Origin: Bacteroidetes bacterium UBA1312
Lineage (GTDB): Bacteria > Bacteroidota > Bacteroidia > Chitinophagales > Chitinophagaceae
Length of the DNA stretch: 64,000 nucleotides
NCBI GenBank assembly: GCA_002307135.1
Contig: DBTQ01000027.1
Span: forward strand, 186,001 to 250,000
Direction of reading: 5' to 3'
Part shown: in pieces, positions 28,748 through 38,072 of the stretch
Layout: the number at the start of each line of letters is the position of its first letter
Position numbering within the stretch: the stretch's first letter is position 1
Position numbers and translations under genes: made by a program
The notes under the pieces: model-generated
The model's database searches: none
The model's input: the letters and a program-made list of their open reading frames with translations, nothing else
Told to the model about the DNA's origin: nothing

Positions 28748-30265
28748 TTATACCAATTCGGTATTGATTTTATTGAGTAAGTATTCTTTTCCTAATATTT
28801 CGGAACAGGTAGTTACCGCGCCAATAGTGACACCCAGTACTCCGTGCATATTGATGCTTTGCCCGGTAAAAAACAGGTTCTTTAATTTCGTTTTTGGCGA
28901 AATAAATGTTTTCATCGGATTATTCGAGTCTTTGACATAACCATACATATTCCCGTTATGCCCGCCAATATAGTCTCTATAAGAAAGCGGGGTGGAGGAA
29001 TGAACAGATCTAATACAAGCGCTGATTCCAGGAAATTTACGTTCAATTTCAATAAGAAATTTTTCCGCTTTCCTTTCTTTGAACTGTTCATAGCTTTCGC
29101 CGCGTTCATTTTTTTGTACGACTGTGTTTACCGTATCTTCCCATTCTTTCACTTCATCAAACTTCATGTAAGTAATGAACGTCATGCCATCAGCCCAAAT
29201 TTCTGATTTCTTGGACACATTCATTGATGCCATATAGGCTTTAGGCCATGTAGTGTCGTCATATTCATGTGCATGCCAAACTTCGTTGCTATTCTTGTAA
29301 TGATAGAAATTATGATTAATATACTTGAACGTTTCCGGTTTAAAAACAATGTATAGGCTAAATGCAGAAAGGACATCTTCCAAGCTTTGAATCCGATTGT
29401 AAAAAGGTTTTCTGAATTTATCTGCTCCTACCAAGTCGAGGGTGGTCTTGAGTTCAATATTGGAAATAAAATGATCGCCAAAAACTTCTGAACCATCCTT
29501 AATTTTTGCAGATGTCAACGCATCATTTTCAAAACCAAATCCGTTGACCTCTTTATATTTATAGATTTCACCGCCGTGCTTTTTAAGCTGTTTAATAAGC
29601 TGTTTAGTTATCTGACTTCCTCCATTAATACATCTCCAAGAACTCTGAATGTAAGAATTGACAGAAAGCGCATGTACATAAAATGGAGATTTATCTTCGA
29701 TACCTGCATACAAAAAATTAGTACCGGCCAAAACAGCTCTGAGTTTTTCATTTTGTGTCAATTCGTCTATATGGCGCTTGGCATTAATTGAGAGGACATG
29801 ACTTTCATAACCACCTTCAGCGCTTAAGTTGTATAAAGGGAAAGAATCGCAAGTAGTAACGATTTCCTCACAATAACTCCGAAGTGCAGATTCCTCATCT
29901 GGGAAGTGTTGAAGCAATTGCTGTATAAAATTTTCGTAACCCTGAGCATGTGGGTATTCCTGAATATCGTCGTCAAAGGAAATGATATCAAATCCGTCTT
30001 CATCCATCTTTTTTAGGTTCAGGTGATCCATAATACCAATGTACTTAAAGTACTTGTACAGATTTTGATCTTTGTCTAAACCTCCGATGTAATGTATGCC
30101 GGTATCAAAAATGGTTTTATCTCTTACGAATGTCTGGAGATTGCCTCCGAACTGATTATTCTTTTCGAGCACACATACACTATAGCCTTCTTTGGCCAGA
30201 ATAATACCCGAGACCAAACCTCCTAAACCACTACCTACTATTACTATATCGTATTTTTCTTTCAC
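28748..30265 (-). CDS. CrtI/phytoene desaturase-like FAD oxidoreductase of the flexirubin cluster
   Basis: A 505-residue flavoprotein. GSGLGGLVSGIILAKEGYSVCVLEKN (about 11-36) is the FAD-binding Rossmann motif, followed by GGNLQTF, and the C-terminus has LFFTGQSINMHGVLGVTIGA, the second FAD-contact block of the carotenoid desaturase/CRTISO group. No carotenoid synthesis genes are present. In a polyene pigment cluster it could desaturate or isomerise a polyene or oxidise a ring; the substrate is unknown. It is followed 11 bp later by the C45 gene, and its start abuts the stop of the MMPL gene. Confidence 0.75.
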   Translation of the reverse strand: MKEKYDIVIVGSGLGGLVSGIILAKEGYSVCVLEKNNQFGGNLQTFVRDKTIFDTGIHYIGGLDKDQNLYKYFKYIGIMDHLNLKKMDEDGFDIISFDDDIQEYPHAQGYENFIQQLLQHFPDEESALRSYCEEIVTTCDSFPLYNLSAEGGYESHVLSINAKRHIDELTQNEKLRAVLAGTNFLYAGIEDKSPFYVHALSVNSYIQSSWRCINGGSQITKQLIKQLKKHGGEIYKYKEVNGFGFENDALTSAKIKDGSEVFGDHFISNIELKTTLDLVGADKFRKPFYNRIQSLEDVLSAFSLYIVFKPETFKYINHNFYHYKNSNEVWHAHEYDDTTWPKAYMASMNVSKKSEIWADGMTFITYMKFDEVKEWEDTVNTVVQKNERGESYEQFKERKAEKFLIEIERKFPGISACIRSVHSSTPLSYRDYIGGHNGNMYGYVKDSNNPMKTFISPKTKLKNLFFTGQSINMHGVLGVTIGAVTTCSEILGKEYLLNKINTELV

Positions 30266-33200
30266 TACCCTGCCTTCTTTAAAATAATCATTTGGTTATG
30301 TTCTTCTAGTGTCACTTCAAATCCGAGATTCAGCACTGCATCTTTAAAGCTTAAATCATCTATGAGCACAACTGTATTGATATCGGCTAAAAATGAGGCT
30401 GTAATTACAGCCGGCATTGATGCAGACAATATGAGCACACTATATTTTTGCTGAAATATTTCATCTGTTTTATTCAGATACTTAATATTTCTTTTCCGGA
30501 CACTGTAGTTTGTTTGTGCCACACACTGTTTACTATTGTCGTCTATAAAGCAAGTGATTTTTCTTTGCGCTTCCTGTAAACTCAACAATATATCAAGCAC
30601 TCCGTAATCGTTAGCAATACGCAAGATATTTGCTTTTGTATCAATATGCTCATTTAACAGGTGATAAAGCTCAAATTTTTGATTTACTTCCTGCTTTACC
30701 GCATCAACAACTATCGCATCTTTGTATAAAAAATTATTCAAGACAATTCTTTTAAAATAATCAGGAGTTTCTATTTCTGCCCTCATGTTCCTGAAGCTGT
30801 CTTTGAAAAAACGTGCAATCAATTTATTTCTTTCCGTATAGTTGCTACCAAATAAATGGTCATCGGGCTTAATGCGCTCTAATATTTTTACTGTAATTTT
30901 TCCATCCTCTATTATAAAGTCGCCTTTAGGCAATACCTCCGAGTTGCCATGAATCATTACCGGAACAATATCTAAATTAAATTGCTCTGCAAGATAAAAG
31001 GCTCCTTTATGAAAACGATGTATCACATTTGTTTCTGAACGCGTGCCTTCCGGAAAAACCATTAAAGAGAATCCTTGATTTACTTTTTCTCTTAAGTGCT
31101 CTACCCCACCTTCCAAGCCTTGCGACACGGGATAAAAACCAGCCAATTTCACTCCTTTACCAAAAACAGGAGAATTATAAACCCAATCGCTTACTAAAAA
31201 AACGATCTTAGGGCTAAGCATACCAACAGCTAATATGTCTAAAAAGGAAGTGTGATTAGCAATAATAACTGATGGTTGTTCAAATTTTTCTCCGGAAAGA
31301 TTAATCACTTTTTTAGTCGCAAAGGGATTAGTGTATAATACCGATTTCATAAATTGAGACATCACATAATGAAATGCCCGAAGTTTTTTGAGCCTCGGAA
31401 ATGGAAGAATTTTCATCAGTACAACACTTATAATGGAAAGCAGAAAACCTCCAAGGCCATAATAAATAAACGAAAGAATAGAATGAATAAGCGTTCTTAA
31501 CCGAAAGGGTGCTGTTCCATTTTTTGCTCTATTACTGATAAGAAAATTAAAGATTAAAGGCTGTATAATGAATGTGATCAGTAGGGCAGAAATAATACCA
31601 ACTATTGATATAATAGAGATCGATTTTAGTGCCGGGTGCTTAGCAAAGACCAACACTCCGATTCCTAGTATTGTAGTACAAACAGATAAAAGTATGGAGG
31701 CTTTATACGTTGGGAGTTCTTTCTTACCAAAAGTATATTCCTTTTGTAAAGCCGTAGTCATAAAGATAGAGTAATCAACTCCTATACCGAATATAAGCGT
31801 GCAGACAATGATATTGATAATATTGAATTGCAAGCCCATCATGCCCATGAGTCCAGTTGTAAAAATCCAGCTCATCAAAACAGGAATACTGCTGACAACG
31901 ACAAGTTCAATCTTTCTGAAATATAACAACAAGACCAGCACAACTGCTATAAATGAATAATCAACCAGCTTCCCAAAGTCATTTTTAAGAGAACCTAAAA
32001 ATGATTCATTCATTTGCTTACGGTCAATAACCAAAATACCCGAATTATTTTTTAATCCATTAACAAACGCATCTCGCTTATCTGCTGGCACTTTAACCAA
32101 AGTAGTAATTGTATAAAAGCCTTTTTTTTCTGCCACAAATTCATCCAGAAAAAGCGATTTTATGTTTGCATATTCTTTAATGCTCAAAGTATTAAATTGC
32201 TGATCGAGCATAGAATAAAAATCTTGAAACGATGTAGATTTAAACCCGAATTTATTGCCATTAAAAATTAGTTTGTTCTTTAGTTCTGTCTTTTTTTCAG
32301 TCGACCAGAAGTCATTCCACGCCGCAATTTTTTCCCGCTGGGACTCCTGCGAAAATACAATACCACCAATAGAGCTGAAATCAACTATTTCACCCGACAT
32401 CTCTTCATGTTTCAGTCTATTGAATAAGGTCGTATTCGTTTTCAAAACAGCATCATAGTTGTCGCCATAGACAGCGACGTAAACCGACGTTGAAGATATG
32501 TTCGCAATACTTTCCAGATCATGTTCTGCCTTTTGAATATCAGCCGGTACAAAATTTAACGCAGAAAGATCATTATTAAAGCCTACGTTGTGTCTTGTAA
32601 ACAGACTTAAAACGAAAAATACAAGTACAACAATTACTAAGTATTTATTTTTATGATAGCAGTAAGCCGCAAGCTTATCAATTATATTCTGTTTAGGGGC
32701 AACAGTGGGTGTTCCTTTGGGTTTATATAAAAGCGGAATTAACAATAACGAAAAAAGTGTAGTTGAAAAAACACTTATGGAAGCAAAGATGGCCAGGTCT
32801 TTTAAGGATTCCGATTTGACAAAAAACAAACACAAAAATGTAATTGCTGTTGTAATGCCACACATGATGAGTGGCTTAGAAATGTCCTTATACAACAGTT
32901 TCACATCCTTATTGTTCCGATAATGTGTCAATACATAAATAGAATAGTCAGTAGTTTCGCCTAATAAGATGGAGCTAATGCCTAAGGATATTGCAGAGAT
33001 ACTGCCTTTGAAAAAATAGAGCAAGCCTAAAGAAAATACAGCTCCGAATAGAGAGGGTATAAAAATAATTATCGGTGTAAGAAGGCTTCTATAAAAGAAA
33101 GTAAGAATAATAATTAAAGCCACCACTGCGAATATAGAAGTATGTTTTACATCCGCTTTTATTTGTGTGGCATTGGCTACAGCTACAGGCGTTGAACCAA

Positions 33201-33954
33201 AATAGCTTAACGATGCACGATGTAGATACTGGGTATTCAGTGCATTTTTAATATTATTAAGGCGTGCAATAAAAAGAGTATTTTTATCTGTTTCATTTGC
33301 GGGGAGCTTGGATGTAATAAAAAGGAGGAGCTTCTTTTTGTCTTTTGTAACCACAAAACCGTTTTGCAAATCAAAATCATTCCCGACACTCATTTGCTGC
33401 AATTTTTTCAGGGCAATGAATGAAATACCAAGCGGATCTTTTAATATAAAGTCTTTGGTAACTATACCTGTAGGGCTTATTAAAGATTTGTAATCGGCAG
33501 CGACACTACTCGCTACACTATCATTCTGAATTTTGTTTTGTATTTGCCGATAGTCAGCACTGTCTAAAAAAAGTGGTAAATTCTGATAAACAAAATCATA
33601 AGTTTCCTGAATATTGTTGTCTTCAATTTTACCCTGAATTTTACTAATATATGGTGAGCAGCTTGTTGTAAGGCTATCTAAAAAAGTAGTTGCAAATTGG
33701 GTTACATCATCAGGACCGGCATCTTTTTCTGCACTGATAACAATGGTTATCTTGTCTGCAAAGTTGAGCTGACTCAATACTTTAGCAGATATATTGGATT
33801 GATCATTTTTGGGTATCAGATTTGTAATATTTTCTTCAAATGATATTTTGGAAGAAAAGAAACCAAAGACAATAAGTATGCTCAGAAAAATGCCGGTAGC
33901 AGTCCATCTATTCTTGGTGGCAAATGAGTATATCGATAAAAAAAAACTATTCAT
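30265..33954 (-). CDS. MMPL/RND transporter fused to PlsC-type acyltransferase and a degenerate methyltransferase-like domain
   Basis: A 1229-residue fusion. Residues 1-810 form an MMPL/RND exporter with two sets of helices and the paired proton-relay motifs GETTDYSIY (332-340) and GIGVDYSIF (723-731). Residues about 860-1050 are a lysophospholipid-type acyltransferase with NHTSFLD (His901, Asp906) and FPEGTRS (967-973). Residues about 1060-1229 resemble a class I SAM methyltransferase, but the glycine-rich motif I reads NILRIANDYG, so SAM binding is doubtful. The same three-part arrangement is known in Bacteroidetes flexirubin loci. It probably exports the pigment or a precursor across the inner membrane and acylates a lipid or the pigment. 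Confidence 0.8.
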   Translation of the reverse strand: MNSFFLSIYSFATKNRWTATGIFLSILIVFGFFSSKISFEENITNLIPKNDQSNISAKVLSQLNFADKITIVISAEKDAGPDDVTQFATTFLDSLTTSCSPYISKIQGKIEDNNIQETYDFVYQNLPLFLDSADYRQIQNKIQNDSVASSVAADYKSLISPTGIVTKDFILKDPLGISFIALKKLQQMSVGNDFDLQNGFVVTKDKKKLLLFITSKLPANETDKNTLFIARLNNIKNALNTQYLHRASLSYFGSTPVAVANATQIKADVKHTSIFAVVALIIILTFFYRSLLTPIIIFIPSLFGAVFSLGLLYFFKGSISAISLGISSILLGETTDYSIYVLTHYRNNKDVKLLYKDISKPLIMCGITTAITFLCLFFVKSESLKDLAIFASISVFSTTLFSLLLIPLLYKPKGTPTVAPKQNIIDKLAAYCYHKNKYLVIVVLVFFVLSLFTRHNVGFNNDLSALNFVPADIQKAEHDLESIANISSTSVYVAVYGDNYDAVLKTNTTLFNRLKHEEMSGEIVDFSSIGGIVFSQESQREKIAAWNDFWSTEKKTELKNKLIFNGNKFGFKSTSFQDFYSMLDQQFNTLSIKEYANIKSLFLDEFVAEKKGFYTITTLVKVPADKRDAFVNGLKNNSGILVIDRKQMNESFLGSLKNDFGKLVDYSFIAVVLVLLLYFRKIELVVVSSIPVLMSWIFTTGLMGMMGLQFNIINIIVCTLIFGIGVDYSIFMTTALQKEYTFGKKELPTYKASILLSVCTTILGIGVLVFAKHPALKSISIISIVGIISALLITFIIQPLIFNFLISNRAKNGTAPFRLRTLIHSILSFIYYGLGGFLLSIISVVLMKILPFPRLKKLRAFHYVMSQFMKSVLYTNPFATKKVINLSGEKFEQPSVIIANHTSFLDILAVGMLSPKIVFLVSDWVYNSPVFGKGVKLAGFYPVSQGLEGGVEHLREKVNQGFSLMVFPEGTRSETNVIHRFHKGAFYLAEQFNLDIVPVMIHGNSEVLPKGDFIIEDGKITVKILERIKPDDHLFGSNYTERNKLIARFFKDSFRNMRAEIETPDYFKRIVLNNFLYKDAIVVDAVKQEVNQKFELYHLLNEHIDTKANILRIANDYGVLDILLSLQEAQRKITCFIDDNSKQCVAQTNYSVRKRNIKYLNKTDEIFQQKYSVLILSASMPAVITASFLADINTVVLIDDLSFKDAVLNLGFEVTLEEHNQMIILKKAG

Positions 33955-35134
33955 AATTTTTACTTTTCATTGTCTTAGCTCCAAGCATTAAGACATATCC
34001 TACAACACCAAATAGAAGACCCATTAGTGTTGCTAAAAGGAAACTTCCGACAATATACTGTGCTAAACTATCTCCGATAGCGCCAAATGTAATTGAATTA
34101 TTTAAAAATAGTGGTTTATCAGAATGAATAAAACAACGTCCCAATAACAATGAACCGTAAATAATCAATGGAATAAATGGAGGAATACTTACATTGGAAA
34201 AAGCAAATGCTATGGCCTTATTAAGTTTTAAAACATGAGCCAAAAATAATACTAGCACAGATTGGAATCCCCAAAATGGAGCGATGCCCACAAATACGCC
34301 TAAAGCGATGGAACACGCCTTTTTGAAATCAGCATCTTCACTTCTTAAAACGTTCTCTAAAAAAAAAGCCCTAAGACCTTTTTTTTTTATTTGTAATAAT
34401 ATATCTCTCGGTTTGATATACAATAGTGCAATAAATACAAGCACCGTATTTAAAATGCTTATTCTGGTAAAATCAATGAATGGCCTAAAATGCGAAACTC
34501 TTTCGGCAGGATCATATAAAACCTTTATGGGTATATTTTTTACGAGTATTCCACGCCAAGCTGATCGAACAATTACTTCGATTTCAAACTCAAATTTGTT
34601 AGTGAAATATTTTTTAGGAATTAATTGTAATGGGTACAATCTATAACCCGATTGGGTATCTTCAAGTCTTTTACCGGTTTCAAACCAAAACCAAAAATTC
34701 GAAAATTTATTACCAAAGCTACTCTTTTTAGGCACTCCTTCTTGTGTCATGTTACGACTCCCAATAAATAAAGAAGACCCTTCTTCTTGCAATGATTGAA
34801 TAAATGAAGGGATGTCACTGGCAAAATGTTGCCCATCGGAATCGATAGTAATAGCATAATGATACCCCATTTCAATTGCTTTTTTAAAACCATTGCGCAA
34901 TGCTAAACCCTTACCACTATTTTGGGGATGATGAATTTGAACGAGTCTAGGGTAATTCTTTAAGATAGTAGGCGTATCATCTGTAGATCCATCATTGACA
35001 ATTATAATAGCCGAAGAGTATTGTAAAACGGCATCTATAACCCGCCGCAAAGTTTTACTATTATTATAAGTAGGAATAATAATACAAACCTTCAATCGAA
35101 TTAGGTCTTCCATGGTACGCACAGCAATGTCCAT
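33947..35134 (-). CDS. Family 2 glycosyltransferase with C-terminal DUF2062 domain
   Basis: A 395-residue protein. The GT-A domain opens with VCIIIPTYNNSKTL and continues with VNDGSTDDTP and the DxD-like ITIDSDGQH, as in dolichyl-phosphate-sugar synthase type GT2 enzymes. From about residue 255 it has three to four membrane helices with GVFVGIAPFWGFQ, the DUF2062 signature. This two-domain protein occurs in aryl polyene and flexirubin clusters; whether it glycosylates anything is unclear because flexirubins are not known to carry sugar. Translation could start at the second Met (35113). Its end overlaps the MMPL gene by 8 bp. Confidence 0.75.
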   Translation of the reverse strand: MDIAVRTMEDLIRLKVCIIIPTYNNSKTLRRVIDAVLQYSSAIIIVNDGSTDDTPTILKNYPRLVQIHHPQNSGKGLALRNGFKKAIEMGYHYAITIDSDGQHFASDIPSFIQSLQEEGSSLFIGSRNMTQEGVPKKSSFGNKFSNFWFWFETGKRLEDTQSGYRLYPLQLIPKKYFTNKFEFEIEVIVRSAWRGILVKNIPIKVLYDPAERVSHFRPFIDFTRISILNTVLVFIALLYIKPRDILLQIKKKGLRAFFLENVLRSEDADFKKACSIALGVFVGIAPFWGFQSVLVLFLAHVLKLNKAIAFAFSNVSIPPFIPLIIYGSLLLGRCFIHSDKPLFLNNSITFGAIGDSLAQYIVGSFLLATLMGLLFGVVGYVLMLGAKTMKSKNYE

Positions 35135-35150
35135 CTCAATAATTTAGTTT

Positions 35151-35642
35151 TTAATTATTAAATAGTTTTGCCTTTTCCGTTTCTGAAAAAACTTTCGATT
35201 GCACGATGTAACTTTTAATATATTCTTTTAAAGCACTGTTTTGAGCGCGGTAATTTTGGAGGATAAAATCTTTGTCTTCGTTGATATTGGCTTTATACTT
35301 TACAATTTTAGGCGTGTTCTCCTGAATACATAATCTTATCACCCGGATTTCAATATTTTTAGGTTCGCTGTTAATCGCAAACTCTATAAGTTGCACTCCT
35401 TCAGTAAAGTATTTCTTTTTTTCTGCCTGTTTGGTTACAAATTTCCCCATTATTGCTTTAGAAGCACCTTTATATGCGACCAAAGTTTTGCTATTTTCTT
35501 TAGATATATCGGTCATTTTTGTATGAAAATCATCCGCTGCTGTTTTTGATGTTGCCGCCTTTACAAATTGTTTTCTAAGATCCGGTAAATCTTGATTGCT
35601 CAAAAAACTAATTAATAAACATAGTGATAATATTATTTTCAT
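35151..35642 (-). CDS. Small exported protein of unknown function in the flexirubin cluster
   Basis: A 163-residue protein with a signal peptide (MKIILSLCLLISFLS, about 1-16). The mature part is lysine-rich and helical, with KGASKAIMGKFV and a conserved-looking EIRVIRLCIQENTPKIVKY block; no enzymatic motif is visible. It starts one base after the preceding dehydratase gene stops, so translation is probably coupled. A periplasmic accessory role in pigment transport or assembly is a guess from its position. Confidence 0.55.
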   Translation of the reverse strand: MKIILSLCLLISFLSNQDLPDLRKQFVKAATSKTAADDFHTKMTDISKENSKTLVAYKGASKAIMGKFVTKQAEKKKYFTEGVQLIEFAINSEPKNIEIRVIRLCIQENTPKIVKYKANINEDKDFILQNYRAQNSALKEYIKSYIVQSKVFSETEKAKLFNN

Positions 35643-36016
35643 CAGGATACAATTTTATAAACACAGTTCAATTTCAACGCCACAGTATCATTAAAACAAG
35701 TGACATTTTTTAATTTAACTCGGTCATCGTCTGTTACAACAATATCCAGCTCTAACCTTAATTCTGGCGTTATTTCCGGATTGATCAATGCCATGAATTT
35801 AACGTTCGACAAACGCTCCATTATAAGCGTTTTACCTGTTATTTGTGCTGCAAGCTCTTTAATAATTTGCATCATACAAACACCAGGTGTTATTGGATTA
35901 CCGGGAAAATGACCTTTAAATATTTCATGATGCTCATTAATTAAAATGATCGCCAAATATTTTTGGTCTCCTTCTTTATCCAAGGATATTATTTTATAAA
36001 AATCTTTTAGTAGCAT
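35642..36016 (-). CDS. FabZ-like hotdog dehydratase with altered catalytic residue
   Basis: A 124-residue single-hotdog protein. GHFPGNPITPGV (His36 in HFPG) is the FabZ/3-hydroxyacyl-ACP dehydratase active-site loop. The acidic partner expected 14 residues after the histidine is Gln50 (CMMQIIKE) in place of Glu. It may still act as a dehydratase through another acid, or be a non-catalytic or isomerising partner. In the cluster it would remove water from 3-hydroxyacyl-ACP intermediates to build the conjugated polyene. Confidence 0.75.
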   Translation of the reverse strand: MLLKDFYKIISLDKEGDQKYLAIILINEHHEIFKGHFPGNPITPGVCMMQIIKELAAQITGKTLIMERLSNVKFMALINPEITPELRLELDIVVTDDDRVKLKNVTCFNDTVALKLNCVYKIVS

Positions 36017-36069
36017 TTCTTTTTAAATCAAATACAAGGGTCATTCCTATTTTCCGTTAGCCATGCACA

Positions 36070-36705
36070 TTAATTGTTCATATAGTTAAGCACAATATCC
36101 AACTTAATATTCTTATGTTCAATAGTTAAAGACTCCGCTAATTGGTTGTTCACATTACTGTAGCTCACCACCACTTTTTCTTTATACCGCGAAGCACGTA
36201 CCAATTTATACAAATTATCAGATTGTTTTTTTATAAAGAGCAAATTATATCGGTTCCCATCTTTCGATTTATATACTTTATCTGTTGCGTTTTCATACTG
36301 TGCTTGCACATGGTAACTATTGGCCAATACTAATCTGAAATCATTTTTCAACGTTTTAATAATCATTTTTTTATCCAAATCTGCCACTATCGAATTGATC
36401 TTAAATGTATGCTCACCTATTTCAAAATCCAATAAACTATTACCAAATTCTGTAGTAAAAACGATTCGATGACATGAATCGTTTATTTGCTTTGCAATAA
36501 ACAACCCACTCAGTTTTTTCCCGTAAATACTAATGTTCGCTTTATAAACATAATCGGTACCCGTATTTGAAAAATAGGGCGCTTTATAAATTGGTTGCTC
36601 AACTATAGTTTTGGAAAAACCTTTGAGTGTATGCGAGGCACATGATACCAACAGCAGCATTAAGGTGCAATTAATTATTAAAAGCCGAATCGTCGATTTT
36701 AGCAT
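36070..36705 (-). CDS. Lipoprotein of the flexirubin cluster (possible LolB-like acceptor)
   Basis: A 211-residue protein with a clear lipoprotein signal: LLLVSCAS places the lipidated Cys at about 22. The mature part alternates hydrophobic and polar residues (YVYKANISIYGKKLSGLFIAKQ, IVFTTEFGNSLLDFEIG), as expected of an open beta-barrel half like LolB, but sequence evidence for that fold is weak. It overlaps the LolA-like gene by 35 bp, suggesting a carrier-acceptor pair for lipid-like cargo at the outer membrane. Confidence 0.6.
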   Translation of the reverse strand: MLKSTIRLLIINCTLMLLLVSCASHTLKGFSKTIVEQPIYKAPYFSNTGTDYVYKANISIYGKKLSGLFIAKQINDSCHRIVFTTEFGNSLLDFEIGEHTFKINSIVADLDKKMIIKTLKNDFRLVLANSYHVQAQYENATDKVYKSKDGNRYNLLFIKKQSDNLYKLVRASRYKEKVVVSYSNVNNQLAESLTIEHKNIKLDIVLNYMNN

Positions 36706-37306
36706 TTATAATTTTATTTTTAAAATTAATTTTGGTGAAATCATTAGACGATTCAATCAGTTTTACCTGCTTCACAATCCCTTCTTCTTTATCAAATACT
36801 AATTCAATTTGTTTGATGTATTTCTTGAGCGTCGCATCTTTGGGTAACAATCTAGTAATATAACCATCCTTAGATTTGAAATAAGTAATCACAAATGCTC
36901 CATCGTCAAACATATCGCCGCTAACGCTTCCTACAATCAACTTGTTGATCTTTTCAAACATCTTATTGTTGCCCATATCCACCGAACTTTTACTACCCTC
37001 ATTATTGATAAAAATCTTATTGTTTTTGAAAACAATGCTGTAATTATATGGCTTTATATATTTCCAGTTCAACAAGTTAGGTTGCTTAAAAAACATTTTA
37101 CCAGAAGTTTCAATGTCTTTCGACAAAAAATCTAAGTGTTTGTACTGAACAAAATCTGTAGTTAATGTTTTAATTTTTTTAGAAACAGAATTGACTGTTT
37201 GTTTGAACGTCGCAATTTCACTTTCTGCCATTTTTTGTTCCTGTGCAAATGTGCCTGTACCACTCAAACAAAAAAGCAATATCAACCAATAGGCTTTAAT
37301 CTTCAT
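36671..37306 (-). CDS. LolA-like outer membrane lipoprotein carrier of the flexirubin cluster
   Basis: A 211-residue protein with a signal peptide (cleavage after TFAQ, about 22). KIKTLTTDFVQYKHLDFLSKDIETSGKMFFKQPNLLNWKY contains the LolA-family pattern: a short helix, then FxQ and a strand ending near SGKMFFKQPNLLxW. LolA proteins hold acyl chains in a half-barrel and ferry them through the periplasm. A LolA homologue is a regular part of aryl polyene and flexirubin clusters, where it probably carries the pigment or a lipid intermediate. Confidence 0.8.
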   Translation of the reverse strand: MKIKAYWLILLFCLSGTGTFAQEQKMAESEIATFKQTVNSVSKKIKTLTTDFVQYKHLDFLSKDIETSGKMFFKQPNLLNWKYIKPYNYSIVFKNNKIFINNEGSKSSVDMGNNKMFEKINKLIVGSVSGDMFDDGAFVITYFKSKDGYITRLLPKDATLKKYIKQIELVFDKEEGIVKQVKLIESSNDFTKINFKNKIINAKIDDSAFNN

Positions 37307-38072
37307 AAGGTGTTATATTTAAAAGTTGCGCCAATGAAACAACTGTATATTCATTCTCTTGCAAAAATAGCAATAATTGTTCCAAAACATTTATGGTATG
37401 ATGAGATGTATCATGCATCAGAATGATGCCTCCGGGAACAATTCTATGCTTAATCCTGTTTAATAACTTGTGTTCATTTTTTATTACAGTATCGAATGAA
37501 CGAATATTCCAGCCAATTACCTTGTGTTGCGTCACTGCAAGTGCTCTGCGTATAGAAGGATTGGTAACACCGTATGGTGGGCGAAAGAACTGAACTTTTT
37601 TACCAGAGATTTTTTGAATTAGCGCATCTGTTGTTTGTATTTCTCTTTGAATACGTTCTTGTCGGTAAAAATCAAATAAGGGAGCGTGGCTGTAAGAATG
37701 ATTGCCTACAATATGACCTTCCGAAACAATTCGCTTAAAAGTATTGGGATACTGTTCAATATGCTTACCAATACAAAAAAAAGCCGCTTTTACATCGTGT
37801 TGTTTTAAAACATCCAATACAGATTCAGTAAAAGCATTAGGCCCGTCATCAAAAGTAATCGCAATACGTTTCTTCGTTTCTGAAGGATTACCGGAATAAG
37901 CCTTTACATGATAGTTTAAAGAAATAATAGAAGAGCCAATAAATGCAGTGGCAAACCACATAAAAGCAATTAGGACAAAATACCAGCCATTAATGGTTAC
38001 CCAGCAACTCAGCAGAGTTAATAGTAACAAAACAGAAATAAAAAAAACAGCAACTATTCTGTGTTTTGACAT
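37296..38072 (-). CDS. Polysaccharide deacetylase (NodB/CE4) family protein, membrane-anchored
   Basis: A 258-residue protein with two N-terminal hydrophobic segments (about 5-27 and 30-52), then a CE4 domain. The motifs ITFDDGP (Asp75, Asp76), NHSYSH (125-129) and RPPYG are all intact, so the metal site and catalytic base are present. CE4 enzymes remove acetyl groups from N-acetylated sugars or O-acetylated compounds. Its place inside a pigment operon, overlapping both neighbours, suggests a substrate linked to the pigment; which one is unknown. Confidence 0.8.
   Translation of the reverse strand: MSKHRIVAVFFISVLLLLTLLSCWVTINGWYFVLIAFMWFATAFIGSSIISLNYHVKAYSGNPSETKKRIAITFDDGPNAFTESVLDVLKQHDVKAAFFCIGKHIEQYPNTFKRIVSEGHIVGNHSYSHAPLFDFYRQERIQREIQTTDALIQKISGKKVQFFRPPYGVTNPSIRRALAVTQHKVIGWNIRSFDTVIKNEHKLLNRIKHRIVPGGIILMHDTSHHTINVLEQLLLFLQENEYTVVSLAQLLNITPYED

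Noticed and set aside
34284..34646. 120-codon plus-strand frame
   Set aside because: Antisense to the GT2-DUF2062 gene with clear domains on the minus strand.
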